Assembly (NCBI GenBank): GCA_019239895.1
Contig: JAFAZH010000005.1
Location: forward strand, 1 to 64,000
Source of the DNA: Abditibacteriaceae bacterium
GTDB taxonomy: Bacteria > Armatimonadota > Abditibacteriia > Abditibacteriales > Abditibacteriaceae
DNA: 64,000 nt
Direction: 5' to 3'
Below, piece after piece: positions 26,181 through 35,064 of the stretch. The translations under genes were made by a program, and so were the position numbers. The first letter of the stretch is position 1. The number at the start of each line of letters is the position of its first letter. The notes beneath the pieces were generated by a model. It saw only the letters and a list, made by a program, of their open reading frames with translations. It was not told the origin of the DNA and searched no databases.

Positions 26181-28994
26181 TTACCCACTCAACGACTTCA
26201 GCAGGGTCACTAAATCTTCGGGGGTCATGGTTAAGGTGTGAGTGCTGCCGTCCATCACTAAATCCCATTTGGCAATGCCCATTTCAAAGCCGATGAGTGT
26301 ATTGTTGACGAGATGTAAAACAATAACCGAACTGCCCTGCACGGCCTGGATGTCTACCGCACTGATTTGATAATTTTCGCATTGCCACATCATGTTGCGC
26401 TGCTTCTCGGTTTGCGAAACAAACATAATGCGCTCGCTGGTGACAACCAAAACCCCAGAAGCGTCACGCGACCACAGGCAAGCGCCCTGGATAGTCTGCA
26501 CGCTGCATTTATTGGCCGTACTCTCCCAGCGCAATTCTTCATTAGAACGTAAAGCCGAATGCACGATGTTCAACGGCAGCACCACAAAGGAACCCGGCAT
26601 GTGCTTCCAATCGTGGGCAGAAGCCGCCGGACTCATACGCCGCAGGGGAGTAAAGCCACCCAACACCGCCTGCTTGTAGAGTTGAAACATCTCTTCTTCT
26701 AATTGGGCCAGGCGGCGCTGCTCGTCGCGCCGAAACTGCACTTGCTCTTCATTTTTTTGCGCCTGCAAGCGGGCCAGCTCATTACGCAACTGCTGCGCTT
26801 CTTCGAGAGTCGGAATACCCCGCGCCCGGCGCTGCCAGTCTTCAAGGGACAATGATTGGTTTAACGAGGGTGTCAGCGCCGACGCGGTCGTGGCAGCTAA
26901 CTTGAGAGAGTTACCGTCCTGGTCAAATTCCGTGTGGCAAGAGGGGCAAATCAGGCCCGGATTACCGCTGCGCTTGCCCTCGGCGGCGAAATACCACGAT
27001 TGCAACGAAATCGGCATCCCCCGCCAACGTTGTGCCCAGGCGGGAATGTTGGCTGCTTCCAGCAGGGTCATCGTGTGCTGTACGCGGTCGTAGTCATATT
27101 CGGCACGGCAATGCGAGCAGTGATGGGTGCCCGCAATCGGTGGCAAATCCCGCGACAGGCGTGCCCAGGCCGCCCACGACGCGGTGGTGCCTTTATAGCG
27201 TTTACCGACTTCAAATGGATCAAGCTGGTAATCCATTAAAGTCATGCGGTCATCATCGGGCACATCAAATTGGGCCGAGCAATGGGGGCACAAACCATAG
27301 CGTTCGCTGCGCGTCGAAATCTTCTGCCACTCATCGCGGGTATGCGACTGGCCCTTCTGCTGCGCGCCAATGCCATAAGGATCATCTTCAAAACTGACCA
27401 AAAGGGCGCGGCCTCGATGCTCATCAAAGTGGGCCTGGCAGCGCGGGCAGTGCCACCACACATCCACCACCATACCACCAAAGCGGGGGCGACGTTCTTC
27501 CTCCACCGGGCCACGCCGACAAATCGGGCACATCACCAGTGTTTCGGACAACTTTTGCTGCGCGAAACCTTCTTTACGACAAATCGGGCAATGCTTCAAC
27601 TCCCACTGCCGCCGCATCAGTTGCCCCTGCTGGCACAGCGGACACAAGCCCGTCGGCTGCCCGGCGGCAGTGGTGAGACGGGCCTGGTGACAGCCCGGAC
27701 ATAAATCGGGAGGATTGACCGAAAAATTATACAGCGGCGATAGGCGATCATTGATTGTCCGCACCCGCGCATCAATCTGGCTGGTGGGCGACGCGGTAGG
27801 ATTCTTTAGCTCCTCGCGGATTTCCAGGATGCGCTTCTGATAGGGATTGACTTGCGTAACCGGAGAGACCGCCGGGCGCGGGGTGGCGGCTTTCTGGGCG
27901 GGAATAGTTCCATTACGACCTGCCATCAGGGGCCGTCCGCACCGCTCGCAAAGTGTTTGCGCATCCGGCATGTGCGCCGTATGTTGCACCCAACCGCAGT
28001 TTGGGCAGGTCGTTTCCACTGGATAACGCGCCGCCCGCAGATCAGCGCGCAAGCTCGCTACATCAGGATAACGCTTATTGGGGTCGGTTTGCGTCGCTTT
28101 CATGATGATGGCGTCTATCATCGTACTCAGCGACGAATTGAAGTTGCGCGGCGTCTGGCGGCGCATAAGCTCCAGGTCCTGGGGATCGGTGGGGTCACGT
28201 CCCGTCAGCAAGCGATACAGCGTCATGCCCAGGGCCAGAATATCGGTGCGGGCATCCGGTTGCGCCTGTTCCTGCGCTGAAGGCGGAGCGTAGCCAATGG
28301 TGCCAAGTCCGGTACTGGTGCGCTTCAAGACTGTGCCATAGCCCCCTACTACGGTGGACGGCTTAACCAGGCCGAAGTCAATCAACATCGCTTCGCCGCT
28401 ATCATTTTGAATCTTGATGTTGGCGGGTTTAATGTCACGGTGGCTAAAGCCTTTGGCATGAACAGTGGCCAGGGCATCGCAGACCTGCAAGGCCCAATCA
28501 ATCACTTGCAGTTCATCTAAGGGGCGGCTGCCATTGGCTAACAATTTCTGTTCTAAGTCCAGCCCCTCAATAAAGTCCATAATGAGGTAGTAGCGCTCCT
28601 TGACGACCTGGAGCACACTGCCGTGTTCAGGGCAAACACGCGTCCCCCGAAATACGCGCCCACACACCGGACACGCCAACCACACACCCTTGGCTGACTC
28701 GAAATAAGCTGCCGGAATATGCACATTGCGCAAGGTTTGCAGGAGATAGGCTTCTTCCTGGAACATGCGCAACGCATCATCGCGCTCATTGGCCTGGGTT
28801 GCGGGATCGTCCAAGACGTGCATCTCCTTACACGCGAGGGTGACAGTGCGCGTGCCGATGGACTCTTCGACGCGATAAACCGTACCGAAAGCACCTCCAC
28901 CCAGCACTTCGCGGATGGAGTAACGGTCTTTAATTACATCACCAATCTCGTGGCGCAAGGCCAGGGGCTGTAAGGGTACGACAAGCGTGGTCAT
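26181..28994 (-). CDS. Ser/Thr protein kinase with multiple zinc ribbons
   Basis: A large cytoplasmic kinase of 937 residues. The kinase domain (about 24-325) has LGGGAFGTVYRVEE (31-44), Lys56, SHRDIKPANIKI (HRD 185-187) and DFG (206-208). The APE motif is replaced by APPS. A zinc knuckle (Cys108, Cys111, Cys121, His124) is inserted between strands beta-4 and beta-5 of the N-lobe. After the kinase come paired CxxC ribbons from residue 330. Then four single CxxC units each precede an aromatic-Asp pair, three of them in repeats of about 75 residues. A coiled coil (QQLRNELARLQAQKNEEQVQ onward) and a C-terminal beta-rich domain resembling a PH fold follow. The ATG at 28994 is chosen because the upstream 23 codons are Cys-rich and not kinase-like. 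The deacetylase follows, and panC lies upstream. Confidence 0.88.
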   Translation of the reverse strand: MTTLVVPLQPLALRHEIGDVIKDRYSIREVLGGGAFGTVYRVEESIGTRTVTLACKEMHVLDDPATQANERDDALRMFQEEAYLLQTLRNVHIPAAYFESAKGVWLACPVCGRVFRGTRVCPEHGSVLQVVKERYYLIMDFIEGLDLEQKLLANGSRPLDELQVIDWALQVCDALATVHAKGFSHRDIKPANIKIQNDSGEAMLIDFGLVKPSTVVGGYGTVLKRTSTGLGTIGYAPPSAQEQAQPDARTDILALGMTLYRLLTGRDPTDPQDLELMRRQTPRNFNSSLSTMIDAIIMKATQTDPNKRYPDVASLRADLRAARYPVETTCPNCGWVQHTAHMPDAQTLCERCGRPLMAGRNGTIPAQKAATPRPAVSPVTQVNPYQKRILEIREELKNPTASPTSQIDARVRTINDRLSPLYNFSVNPPDLCPGCHQARLTTAAGQPTGLCPLCQQGQLMRRQWELKHCPICRKEGFAQQKLSETLVMCPICRRGPVEEERRPRFGGMVVDVWWHCPRCQAHFDEHRGRALLVSFEDDPYGIGAQQKGQSHTRDEWQKISTRSERYGLCPHCSAQFDVPDDDRMTLMDYQLDPFEVGKRYKGTTASWAAWARLSRDLPPIAGTHHCSHCRAEYDYDRVQHTMTLLEAANIPAWAQRWRGMPISLQSWYFAAEGKRSGNPGLICPSCHTEFDQDGNSLKLAATTASALTPSLNQSLSLEDWQRRARGIPTLEEAQQLRNELARLQAQKNEEQVQFRRDEQRRLAQLEEEMFQLYKQAVLGGFTPLRRMSPAASAHDWKHMPGSFVVLPLNIVHSALRSNEELRWESTANKCSVQTIQGACLWSRDASGVLVVTSERIMFVSQTEKQRNMMWQCENYQISAVDIQAVQGSSVIVLHLVNNTLIGFEMGIAKWDLVMDGSTHTLTMTPEDLVTLLKSLSG

Positions 28995-29087
28995 AGAACA
29001 AAAATTACATAGAGTCGGCACAGACACCAGCCAGCAGCACTTGCCAGGCTGTCTGACACGCAAAAGACGGACGCAACAGAAATCTCT

Positions 29088-29966
29088 TTAAAAGGACAGG
29101 GCAATGTTATCAATCAATCGGGTCTCACCAACTTTGGCAGCGATGAGAACCCGCGCTGGCGAATCCTCTAGCCGATCCAGCGGCGCTAGGGTTTCGGCAT
29201 CCACAATCGTAATATATTGCACCTTCACCAATGGCTGGGCATCGCAAATCTTTTCCATTGCCGCACCCAGCACTGCGATGTCCCGTTCACCCTGCTGCAC
29301 CATTGCCGCCGCCTGGCTTAACGCCTGATAAAGCGCGGTAGCGGCAGCACGCTCGGCGGGCGCGAGATAAGCGTTGCGGCTGCTCAGAGCGAGACCATCC
29401 GCTTCGCGCACGGTGGGCAAGGGCACAATTTCAATATCGAAGTTCAAATCGCGCACCAGACACTCAATCACTTTAAGTTGTTGGTAATCTTTTTCACCAA
29501 AATAAGCACGTTGTGGACGCACGATATTAAACAGCTTGGTCACGACAGTCGCCACGCCGCGCAAATGGCCGGGACGGATCACGCCCTCCCAGACATCGCC
29601 GAGTTTGCTCACTTCGACAAAGGTGTGCGATTCGTAGGCGTGTGGCTCATGCTTGAGAGCTGCCGCGCCATACATGGCTGCCACAGATGGCGCAAAGATG
29701 GCATCGCAACCTTCCTCACGCAGTAGTTCACAGTCGTGCTCAAAGGGACGCGGGTACTGGTCTAAATCTTCCTGCGGGCCAAACTGAGTTGGATTTACAA
29801 AAACCGACGCTACAACCTTCTGGCATTGGCTTCGAGCCGCCCGCACCAGGGATAAATGTCCCTCATGGAGCGCGCCCATTGTGGGCACAAAACCGACGGT
29901 CTGTCCACTACAACGCCACTCGGCAGACAGGGCTTGCATCTGCTGCGGTGTCTCAATAATTTGCAT
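29088..29966 (-). CDS. panC: Pantothenate synthetase
   Basis: ATP-dependent ligation of pantoate and beta-alanine to pantothenate, the last step of vitamin B5 synthesis, in the cytoplasm. The 292 residues are typical. The nucleotidyltransferase motif MGALHEGHLSLVRAA (30-44) holds the HxGH. SVFVNPTQFGPQEDLDQYPR, FGEKDYQQL (KMSKS-like region) and LALSSRNAYL are also diagnostic. It is downstream of panB across a short palindromic gap, the usual pathway pairing. panD is absent from the window. Confidence 0.95.
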   Translation of the reverse strand: MQIIETPQQMQALSAEWRCSGQTVGFVPTMGALHEGHLSLVRAARSQCQKVVASVFVNPTQFGPQEDLDQYPRPFEHDCELLREEGCDAIFAPSVAAMYGAAALKHEPHAYESHTFVEVSKLGDVWEGVIRPGHLRGVATVVTKLFNIVRPQRAYFGEKDYQQLKVIECLVRDLNFDIEIVPLPTVREADGLALSSRNAYLAPAERAAATALYQALSQAAAMVQQGERDIAVLGAAMEKICDAQPLVKVQYITIVDAETLAPLDRLEDSPARVLIAAKVGETRLIDNIALSF

Positions 29967-29994
29967 GTGTTTGAATAATACTCAGCGAATATCG

Positions 29995-30082
29995 AGGGTA
30001 GAGGGTTTAGGGTCTAAAGCAGAGAGTGCAGTTACTATCTTGAGTCACCCTCTAAACCCCGATACCCTAAACCCTCTACCCT
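29995..30082. repeat. Inverted repeat between panB and panC
   Basis: Arms 29995-30013 and 30064-30082 are exact 19-base complements (agggtagagggtttagggt). The right arm overlaps the panB stop codon by two bases. The stem would form in the panB-panC transcript and could separate expression of the two genes. Confidence 0.8.
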
Positions 30083-30938
30083 ATTCCTTACTCTCTTTTT
30101 TCCATAACTCCAACTCTTCGGCAGGCATGGGCCAACCATGTTCGGAGGCTGGAAATTTTCCGGCGTGAACCTCACTCACATAATCACGGGCCGCTTGAGA
30201 AAGCAGCGCATAGCCATCGGCATAGCGTTTCACAAAGCGGAATGGCTCCCCGCCACTTAAGCCAGCAAGGTCGTGCCACACCAAAACCTGTCCATCACAC
30301 CCGGCCCCGGCTCCAATACCAATGGTAGGAATGGTCAGGGTTTCGGTGATGCGTTGGGCAACTTCAAGGGGCATCACCTCTAACACAATACCAAAACAAC
30401 CTGCCGCTTCTAATCGCTTGGCCGCTTCGAGCAGTTCATTAGCGGTCGCTGCCGTCTTGCCCTGCACGGTCTGGGAAAATTTAAGTGACGATTGGGGTGT
30501 AAATCCCAAATGCCCCATCACTGGCGCACCCATTTGCGTTAGACGCTTAACTGCCTCCAACGTGCCCTGATTGCCGCCTTCGACTTTTAGCCCATGAACA
30601 CCGGTTTGCATTAAAAGCGTGCCGTTGCGCGCTATGTCATCGGCCCCGCCATGATAGCTGCCAAAAGGCATATCGGCGATAACAGGCACCTCAGGTCGTG
30701 AGGAAGCTTTCGCGCCCCGCACCACCGCTGCGGCATGGCACATCATGTCATTGAGCGTAACGGAAACCGTGTTGTCATAGCCAAGAATGACATTGCCCAT
30801 TGAATCACCAATAAGCAGTGCATCCACTCCCGCCTCACTGCACAACCGGGCACTGGGCGCATCATACAGCGACACCATCGCAATCCGTTCGCCGCGCCGT
30901 TTTTTCTGATAAAAAGTCTGTAGTGGGAAAGCTGCCAT
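30081..30938 (-). CDS. panB: 3-methyl-2-oxobutanoate hydroxymethyltransferase
   Basis: First committed step of pantothenate synthesis: transfers hydroxymethyl from methylene-tetrahydrofolate to 2-oxoisovalerate, giving ketopantoate. With the ATG at 30938 it has 285 residues. A TTG six codons upstream is possible. Motifs: ERIAMVSLYDAPSARLCSEAGVD, LLIGDSMGNVILGYDNTVSV with the metal Asp, VIADMPFGSYHG, a Glu in LKVEGG, and TIGIGAGAGCDGQVLVWHDL. It precedes panC on the same strand. The stretch upstream holds a nested palindrome. Confidence 0.94.
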   Translation of the reverse strand: MAAFPLQTFYQKKRRGERIAMVSLYDAPSARLCSEAGVDALLIGDSMGNVILGYDNTVSVTLNDMMCHAAAVVRGAKASSRPEVPVIADMPFGSYHGGADDIARNGTLLMQTGVHGLKVEGGNQGTLEAVKRLTQMGAPVMGHLGFTPQSSLKFSQTVQGKTAATANELLEAAKRLEAAGCFGIVLEVMPLEVAQRITETLTIPTIGIGAGAGCDGQVLVWHDLAGLSGGEPFRFVKRYADGYALLSQAARDYVSEVHAGKFPASEHGWPMPAEELELWKKESKE

Positions 30939-30996
30939 TGTCTCGCAGTTTACCAAAGTGACTGGCGATTCAGACAGGAATTAGCGTTTCAAGAGA

Positions 30997-31123
30997 TACC
31001 CACCGCTAAAGCAGTGGGCAGGGGGAGAAAAGCCCCGTGAACGGGGCTGTCCGGGGTTCCCATGCGCAGCAGCCCCGTTCACGGGGCTTAAAATAGTTCA
31101 GCCCACTGCTTTAGCGGTGGGTA
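30997..31123. repeat. Nested double palindrome
   Basis: Outer arms 30997-31019 (taCCCACCGCTAAAGCAG...) and 31101-31123 are exact complements over 23 bases. Inside are two self-palindromes, AGCCCCGTGAACGGGGCT (31031-31048) and AGCCCCGTTCACGGGGCT (31071-31088). The outer arm is a variant of the hairpin at 13384-13405. It fills most of the gap between the J/TPR gene and panB. Confidence 0.85.
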
Positions 31124-31131
31124 CGTAACAT

Positions 31132-32058
31132 CTACTTACGCTTACCCATCCAGCCTGCCAATTTGCCAACCAGCGAACCGCGTGCTGGCTCTGCGTCAGA
31201 GGGTTCAGGATGGGCGGCAGATTCCTCAACGGTCTGGCTTTTGTTGTTGCCCCCGGCAGCAGATTCAGGGGGCGCGGCTCCATTAGTTCCATTGGAGGGG
31301 GAAGCAGTGCCGTTAGGAGGTTGTGCGGAGGCATAGCCGTTGGTCACAGCATGGCTGGGCGGGGCCGCCGGTGGAGGGTCAACAGGCGGAGGTGGTGGCG
31401 GGGGTGAAGGTGGCTCAACCTTGACCTGGGATACGGGGGGCGAAATCACTTCGCCATTTTTGATGGCCTGCCATTTCTGGCGATACAGTAAATTATTGGG
31501 CTGGTTGCGCATGGCCCGCTCATACATGAGGAGTGCCACATCATTACGCCCCTGTTCCGAGTAAATATCACCTAAAAGCGCGGGGGCCTCGGCGTGGGTG
31601 GGGTCAGTCTTCATGACCTTAGTGCAGAGAGCGACCGCTTCGCCCATTTTGCCTTCATGATAAAGCTGAGCGGCTTCAAAAACCATTGTCAGCAAGCGTG
31701 TGCGGGGGTTGGTGACATGGTGCGAGGAACGCGTATTTTTAAAATTTTGCGCCGCGCGAGCCTTACGCACGGCATCAGGGGGTCGCACTCCTCCCCAGCT
31801 ATCGCTACGGTTAGTGCCTGGTTTGGGCGCAGGTGGTGGTGCGGCAGTCTGGCGCGAGCGGTCATACCGTGCCCGTTCATCGGGATCCGATAGCACGCCC
31901 CAGGCTTCCAGAATGACCTGCATTCGAGCGTGAGCCGCTTCCTTGTCACGCGCCACATCAGGATGGTTCTCACGCACCAGAATCCGATACTGTCGCTTGA
32001 TGACCTCCAGTTCGTCCTCCGGTTGCACCCCCAGGATGTCGTAATAATCTTTTGCCAT
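31132..32058 (-). CDS. J-domain and TPR protein
   Basis: Hsp70 cochaperone-like protein of 308 residues. A canonical J domain occupies residues 1-70 (DYYDILGVQPEDELEVIKRQ) with an intact HPD at 32-34. A basic linker leads to a tetratricopeptide stretch (about 115-190: AAQLYHEGKMGEAVALCTKV, LLGDIYSEQGRNDVALLMYE). Then comes a proline-run low-complexity region (about 205-235) and a Gly/Asn/Ser tail ending in VGKLAGWMGKRK. No membrane segment is present. It is 24 bases downstream of pilC and probably co-transcribed. Unlike the J-like protein at 18 kb it can activate Hsp70, so it might supply the J function for the short Hsp70. Confidence 0.88.
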   Translation of the reverse strand: MAKDYYDILGVQPEDELEVIKRQYRILVRENHPDVARDKEAAHARMQVILEAWGVLSDPDERARYDRSRQTAAPPPAPKPGTNRSDSWGGVRPPDAVRKARAAQNFKNTRSSHHVTNPRTRLLTMVFEAAQLYHEGKMGEAVALCTKVMKTDPTHAEAPALLGDIYSEQGRNDVALLMYERAMRNQPNNLLYRQKWQAIKNGEVISPPVSQVKVEPPSPPPPPPPVDPPPAAPPSHAVTNGYASAQPPNGTASPSNGTNGAAPPESAAGGNNKSQTVEESAAHPEPSDAEPARGSLVGKLAGWMGKRK

Positions 32059-32082
32059 GAAGGTTCAGGCTTTGTCCATCTG

Positions 32083-33558
32083 CTACGACATTTTATTGGC
32101 TTCGCTAAAGATCGCGTCAAAGTAGCCAGTATAGAACTGAATGACTTGCATGCCAATATAGATCGCAATCACTAAGAAGGCCACAATGCCAAGCACCTTA
32201 ACCGATTGTTTAATGGTGGTTTCAGCATCAGTCTCCAAGAAGTCAGCCACTTTGTCGAGTTGGGTGTCAATACTACCCGACATCTCCCCCGTGCGCAGCA
32301 TTTGCAGCACGATGGGACTGAAATAGCCAGTGGACGCCAGACATTCGCTCAGGCTTTCCCCCTGCTCGACTCGCGGGATAATCTGCCGCACATTCTCGGT
32401 CAAAACAGCATTGCCAGTCGTATCTGCCGCTAAATTGAGGGTACGCGACAATCCCATACCGGCTGCATAAAGCGCACTTAGAGCGCGACAGAACTTCGCT
32501 GTCGCCAGCGCCCGCACAGTTTTGCCCATAATTGGCGTGCTCAGCTTGATTCTGTCCACTATGTAGCGTGGCGAACCGGAGTGCAGCGTTACCGGCGATA
32601 AATAATTGATCAACTTCCAGCCACCCCAGGCAAGACCAATAATCAGTAGCGGAGGCAACACACTCCGCAGCCACGCTAAGAATGGATTGCCCGTCCCCAT
32701 ATACCAGGTAACGACGAAAGGCACGGCAGATGGTATAAATATGGAGCTAAGGACCAGCAGCTTGGGATACCAGGTTTCACGCTTGACTGTCTGTTGGAGG
32801 GCGTAATCGCGCTCCGCGTACTCCGAAAGCCGCAGGCACATCCGATCCAGGAACCCGCCTTTTTCACCCGCACTAATCATGCCAATTGCTAATTTCGAGA
32901 ATATGCCAGGATAAGTCTGGAGAGTCTCGCTCCAGGGTTGCCCTTTGGACGTACGGCTGCTCATGTCCAGACAAGCTCGCCGCAGGCTGCTATTGGAGGC
33001 ACAAGTGCTCATGGTATGCAGAGCCTGCGACAAGCCTGTGCCCGCATTAAGCATTGAGTTCATTTGCCGGAAGAAAAGTGCCATCTCTTTGGCGTTGGCA
33101 CGCATCCACGGTTGGGTAGAGACGTATTCGGGTGTGGCCACCCCCACGGGCACGCGCGGAACCGGGGGGACGTATTCACTGCCAGACTGCGGCCCAGGCA
33201 ATTCTACTTGTTCCTGGACAAAACCTTCCCGTGGCTTAACCTGTTCACGAGGTAAAGCGGGAGCTTCCAGCATCTCCACCGGGGCCACTACTTCCCGCCG
33301 CACGGGAGCAGCCACTTCAACAGCTAGGGGAGTTGGGATACTTACGGCTGGTGCTGGCGCAGCACTGGGCATAGTCGCTGGCGGCTGAGGATGGGCCGGA
33401 GTCGAACGGCGGAAGTTGCGCCCCACGGGAGCCAGTTGCGTGACGAACAGGCCAATCTCACGGAGGGCTTCCAATGCCGCCCTTTGGTCGGAGGCTTCGC
33501 GCGTGCCACTGACGCGCTGACCGGATTTATCGCGTGCTTGATAGGCAAAAGTTGGCAT
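32083..33558 (-). CDS. Type II secretion/type IV pilus F family protein (PilC/GspF)
   Basis: Inner-membrane platform protein of type IV pili or type II secretion, 491 residues. The N-terminal MPTFAYQARDKSGQRVSGTR is the PilC start. A Pro/Val/Ala-rich spacer (about 50-150) is much longer than usual. Two T2SSF domains follow (about 157-280 and 365-485), each starting with a helical block such as FFRQMNSMLNAGTGLSQAL and FCRALSALYAAGMGLSRTL, with membrane helices near 265-290, 300-325 and 455-480. An aggacatagcc ribosome site precedes the ATG. No pilin, PilB or secretin gene is in the window, so the machinery is dispersed. The J/TPR gene follows 24 bases later. Confidence 0.88.
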   Translation of the reverse strand: MPTFAYQARDKSGQRVSGTREASDQRAALEALREIGLFVTQLAPVGRNFRRSTPAHPQPPATMPSAAPAPAVSIPTPLAVEVAAPVRREVVAPVEMLEAPALPREQVKPREGFVQEQVELPGPQSGSEYVPPVPRVPVGVATPEYVSTQPWMRANAKEMALFFRQMNSMLNAGTGLSQALHTMSTCASNSSLRRACLDMSSRTSKGQPWSETLQTYPGIFSKLAIGMISAGEKGGFLDRMCLRLSEYAERDYALQQTVKRETWYPKLLVLSSIFIPSAVPFVVTWYMGTGNPFLAWLRSVLPPLLIIGLAWGGWKLINYLSPVTLHSGSPRYIVDRIKLSTPIMGKTVRALATAKFCRALSALYAAGMGLSRTLNLAADTTGNAVLTENVRQIIPRVEQGESLSECLASTGYFSPIVLQMLRTGEMSGSIDTQLDKVADFLETDAETTIKQSVKVLGIVAFLVIAIYIGMQVIQFYTGYFDAIFSEANKMS

Positions 33559-33593
33559 GGCTATGTCCTGTGCTGAAGACCCGAATTCGATTA

Positions 33594-33730
33594 AGCCGGG
33601 GCTATAAAAGCCCCGGCAGGAAGGCTAAAGCCAAGCGTCCGGTGGACGCCACAAGGATAAAGTAGGAGTTAGAGCCGTCCGCGAGGACGGTTGGCTTTAG
33701 CCTCCCTGCCGGGTATTTCAATGCCCGGCT
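33594..33730. repeat. Multi-arm palindromic element
   Basis: Outer arms about 33594-33635 and 33691-33730 pair over most of their length (ggctaaagccaa against ttggctttagcc is exact). Each outer end is self-palindromic (GCCGGGGCT/AGCCCCGGC; CCGGG/CCCGG). Two inner hairpins are GCGTCCggtGGACGC (33635-33649) and CCGTCCgcgaGGACGG (33675-33690). It lies between uvsE and pilC and folds as a four-hairpin structure. Confidence 0.8.
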
Positions 33731-33785
33731 ACTGCTCTAAGATGATTTTATCATGCCTGGCGTTCGTTAGAGCAGCCGGGTTCTT

Positions 33786-34760
33786 TCAGGCAACTGCAAT
33801 ATCCGGCGCAAGTGTGACCAATTCCTGGCGCAGTTGCAAAACCGCCAAATCTTTAGCCTTGGCTTCACACATCACATCAAAGGGGACATCATTTTCTGCC
33901 CGTTCCATAGCGCAAGCCACGGCCCGCGCAAAGGGCACAAAAACCGACGCATCTATATAATCGTCATGTTGTGAAGCTAAAGGAGCCGCTTCGCTCTGCA
34001 CGCGCTTGCCCGTCGCCTTGTCTCTACGCGCAATGAGGCGAGCTTCAATTCGGGGCGACGAAAAGTGAATCTTCGGCTTTGTGTCAGTGGGCCAGGTACG
34101 CAGCATCGCACAGCACGCCTCCACTGCATCACGCTCGTCAGGATTGATACAGCCATGATGCTGGTGGTCAAAAATGCAGCGAATACCCGTTGCCTCATGG
34201 ATCTTCAGCACATCGGCCACGCCCCACGACACATCATCATTCTCTAATACTAAACGGCGCTTAGCAGGTTCCGGTAAAGTGCGGTGGCGCTCAATAAAAC
34301 GCTGCATCGCAGCCTCGCGCTCACCATAAACACCGCCGACATGGGTCACAACTACCGCTTCATCTGATTGCTCCATAATATCGAGCATTATGGCCTGGGC
34401 ATTGAAGTCTTTTATCGAATTCCGAGCAAGTTTCTCGTTAGGCGAGTTCAGCACGATGTATTGAGAAGGATGAAAGGATAAGCGCAAGTTCATCTCACGC
34501 GCCCGCTTTCCTAGAGCAACTAACTCCTCTTTGGCCTCTTCAATCTGATGATGAAATTGCGGCAGATCAGGATGAGTTAAATAGGGCGCAAAATCGGAAG
34601 AAATACGATACATTGAAAGCTTCGTCTCCGCCAGATAATCAAAGATGGCATTGACATATTCAATGGAAACCCGCAGATGCGGTGCATTCTGCCAGCGCCG
34701 CGCATCATTACTCTTCAGCCCTTTTTGACCTAATACCTTAACTGCAAATCCTAATCGCAT
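33786..34760 (-). CDS. uvsE: UV damage endonuclease UvsE
   Basis: Metal-dependent (TIM-barrel, AP-endonuclease-2-like) enzyme that nicks DNA 5' of UV photoproducts and some other lesions, starting alternative excision repair. The 324 residues match UvdE family length. Motifs: RLGFAVKVLG at the start, YRISSDFAPYLTHPDLPQF, LRLSFHPSQYIVLNSPNE, VVVTHVGGVYGEREAAM with metal His, LVLENDDVSWGVADVL, CIFDHQHHG, and PKIHFSSPR. It stands alone between two palindromic gaps. Occurrence is patchy in bacteria, often in irradiation- or desiccation-exposed species. Confidence 0.94.
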   Translation of the reverse strand: MRLGFAVKVLGQKGLKSNDARRWQNAPHLRVSIEYVNAIFDYLAETKLSMYRISSDFAPYLTHPDLPQFHHQIEEAKEELVALGKRAREMNLRLSFHPSQYIVLNSPNEKLARNSIKDFNAQAIMLDIMEQSDEAVVVTHVGGVYGEREAAMQRFIERHRTLPEPAKRRLVLENDDVSWGVADVLKIHEATGIRCIFDHQHHGCINPDERDAVEACCAMLRTWPTDTKPKIHFSSPRIEARLIARRDKATGKRVQSEAAPLASQHDDYIDASVFVPFARAVACAMERAENDVPFDVMCEAKAKDLAVLQLRQELVTLAPDIAVA

Positions 34761-34790
34761 ATTTTGAACTCACCACAAAGCACACAAAGA

Positions 34791-35060
34791 GATTTAGCCA
34801 CAGAACCACACAGAAGGACACGGAAAGAGGGGAAGATCAGGCGAAGTGAGCAAGTGCCAGAATGGGAACACTAACGAACCCGGAGCGCGAGCGACGGGCT
34901 ATCCTGATAGTTGCCTGATAGTTGCCTGTAACTCCTACGGAAGCCGGTCGCTCACGCTCCGGGTTCGTTAGTCTCCTCTTGCCCTACTCCCCTCTTCGTC
35001 TCTTACACCCTGCCCCTTGAACCCCATACCCAAATTTTCCGTGTGCTTCTGTGGCTAAAA
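34791..35060. repeat. Nested inverted repeats filling a 304-base gap
   Basis: An outer pair, roughly 34793-34827 (tagccacagaa...cggaaa) and 35036-35060 (ttttccgtgtgcttctgtgg), encloses an inner pair. The inner arms, 34870-34894 (actaacgaacccggagcgcg) and 34947-34971, pair with a single-base offset. A short direct repeat (tgatagttgcc twice) lies in the centre at about 34904-34925. No open frame of note is present between uvsE and birA. Confidence 0.8.
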
Positions 35061-35064
35061 TTAT

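Noticed and set aside
28995..29063. Extra 23 N-terminal residues of the zinc-ribbon kinase
   Set aside because: The stretch is not kinase-like, and the downstream ATG starts immediately before conserved sequence.
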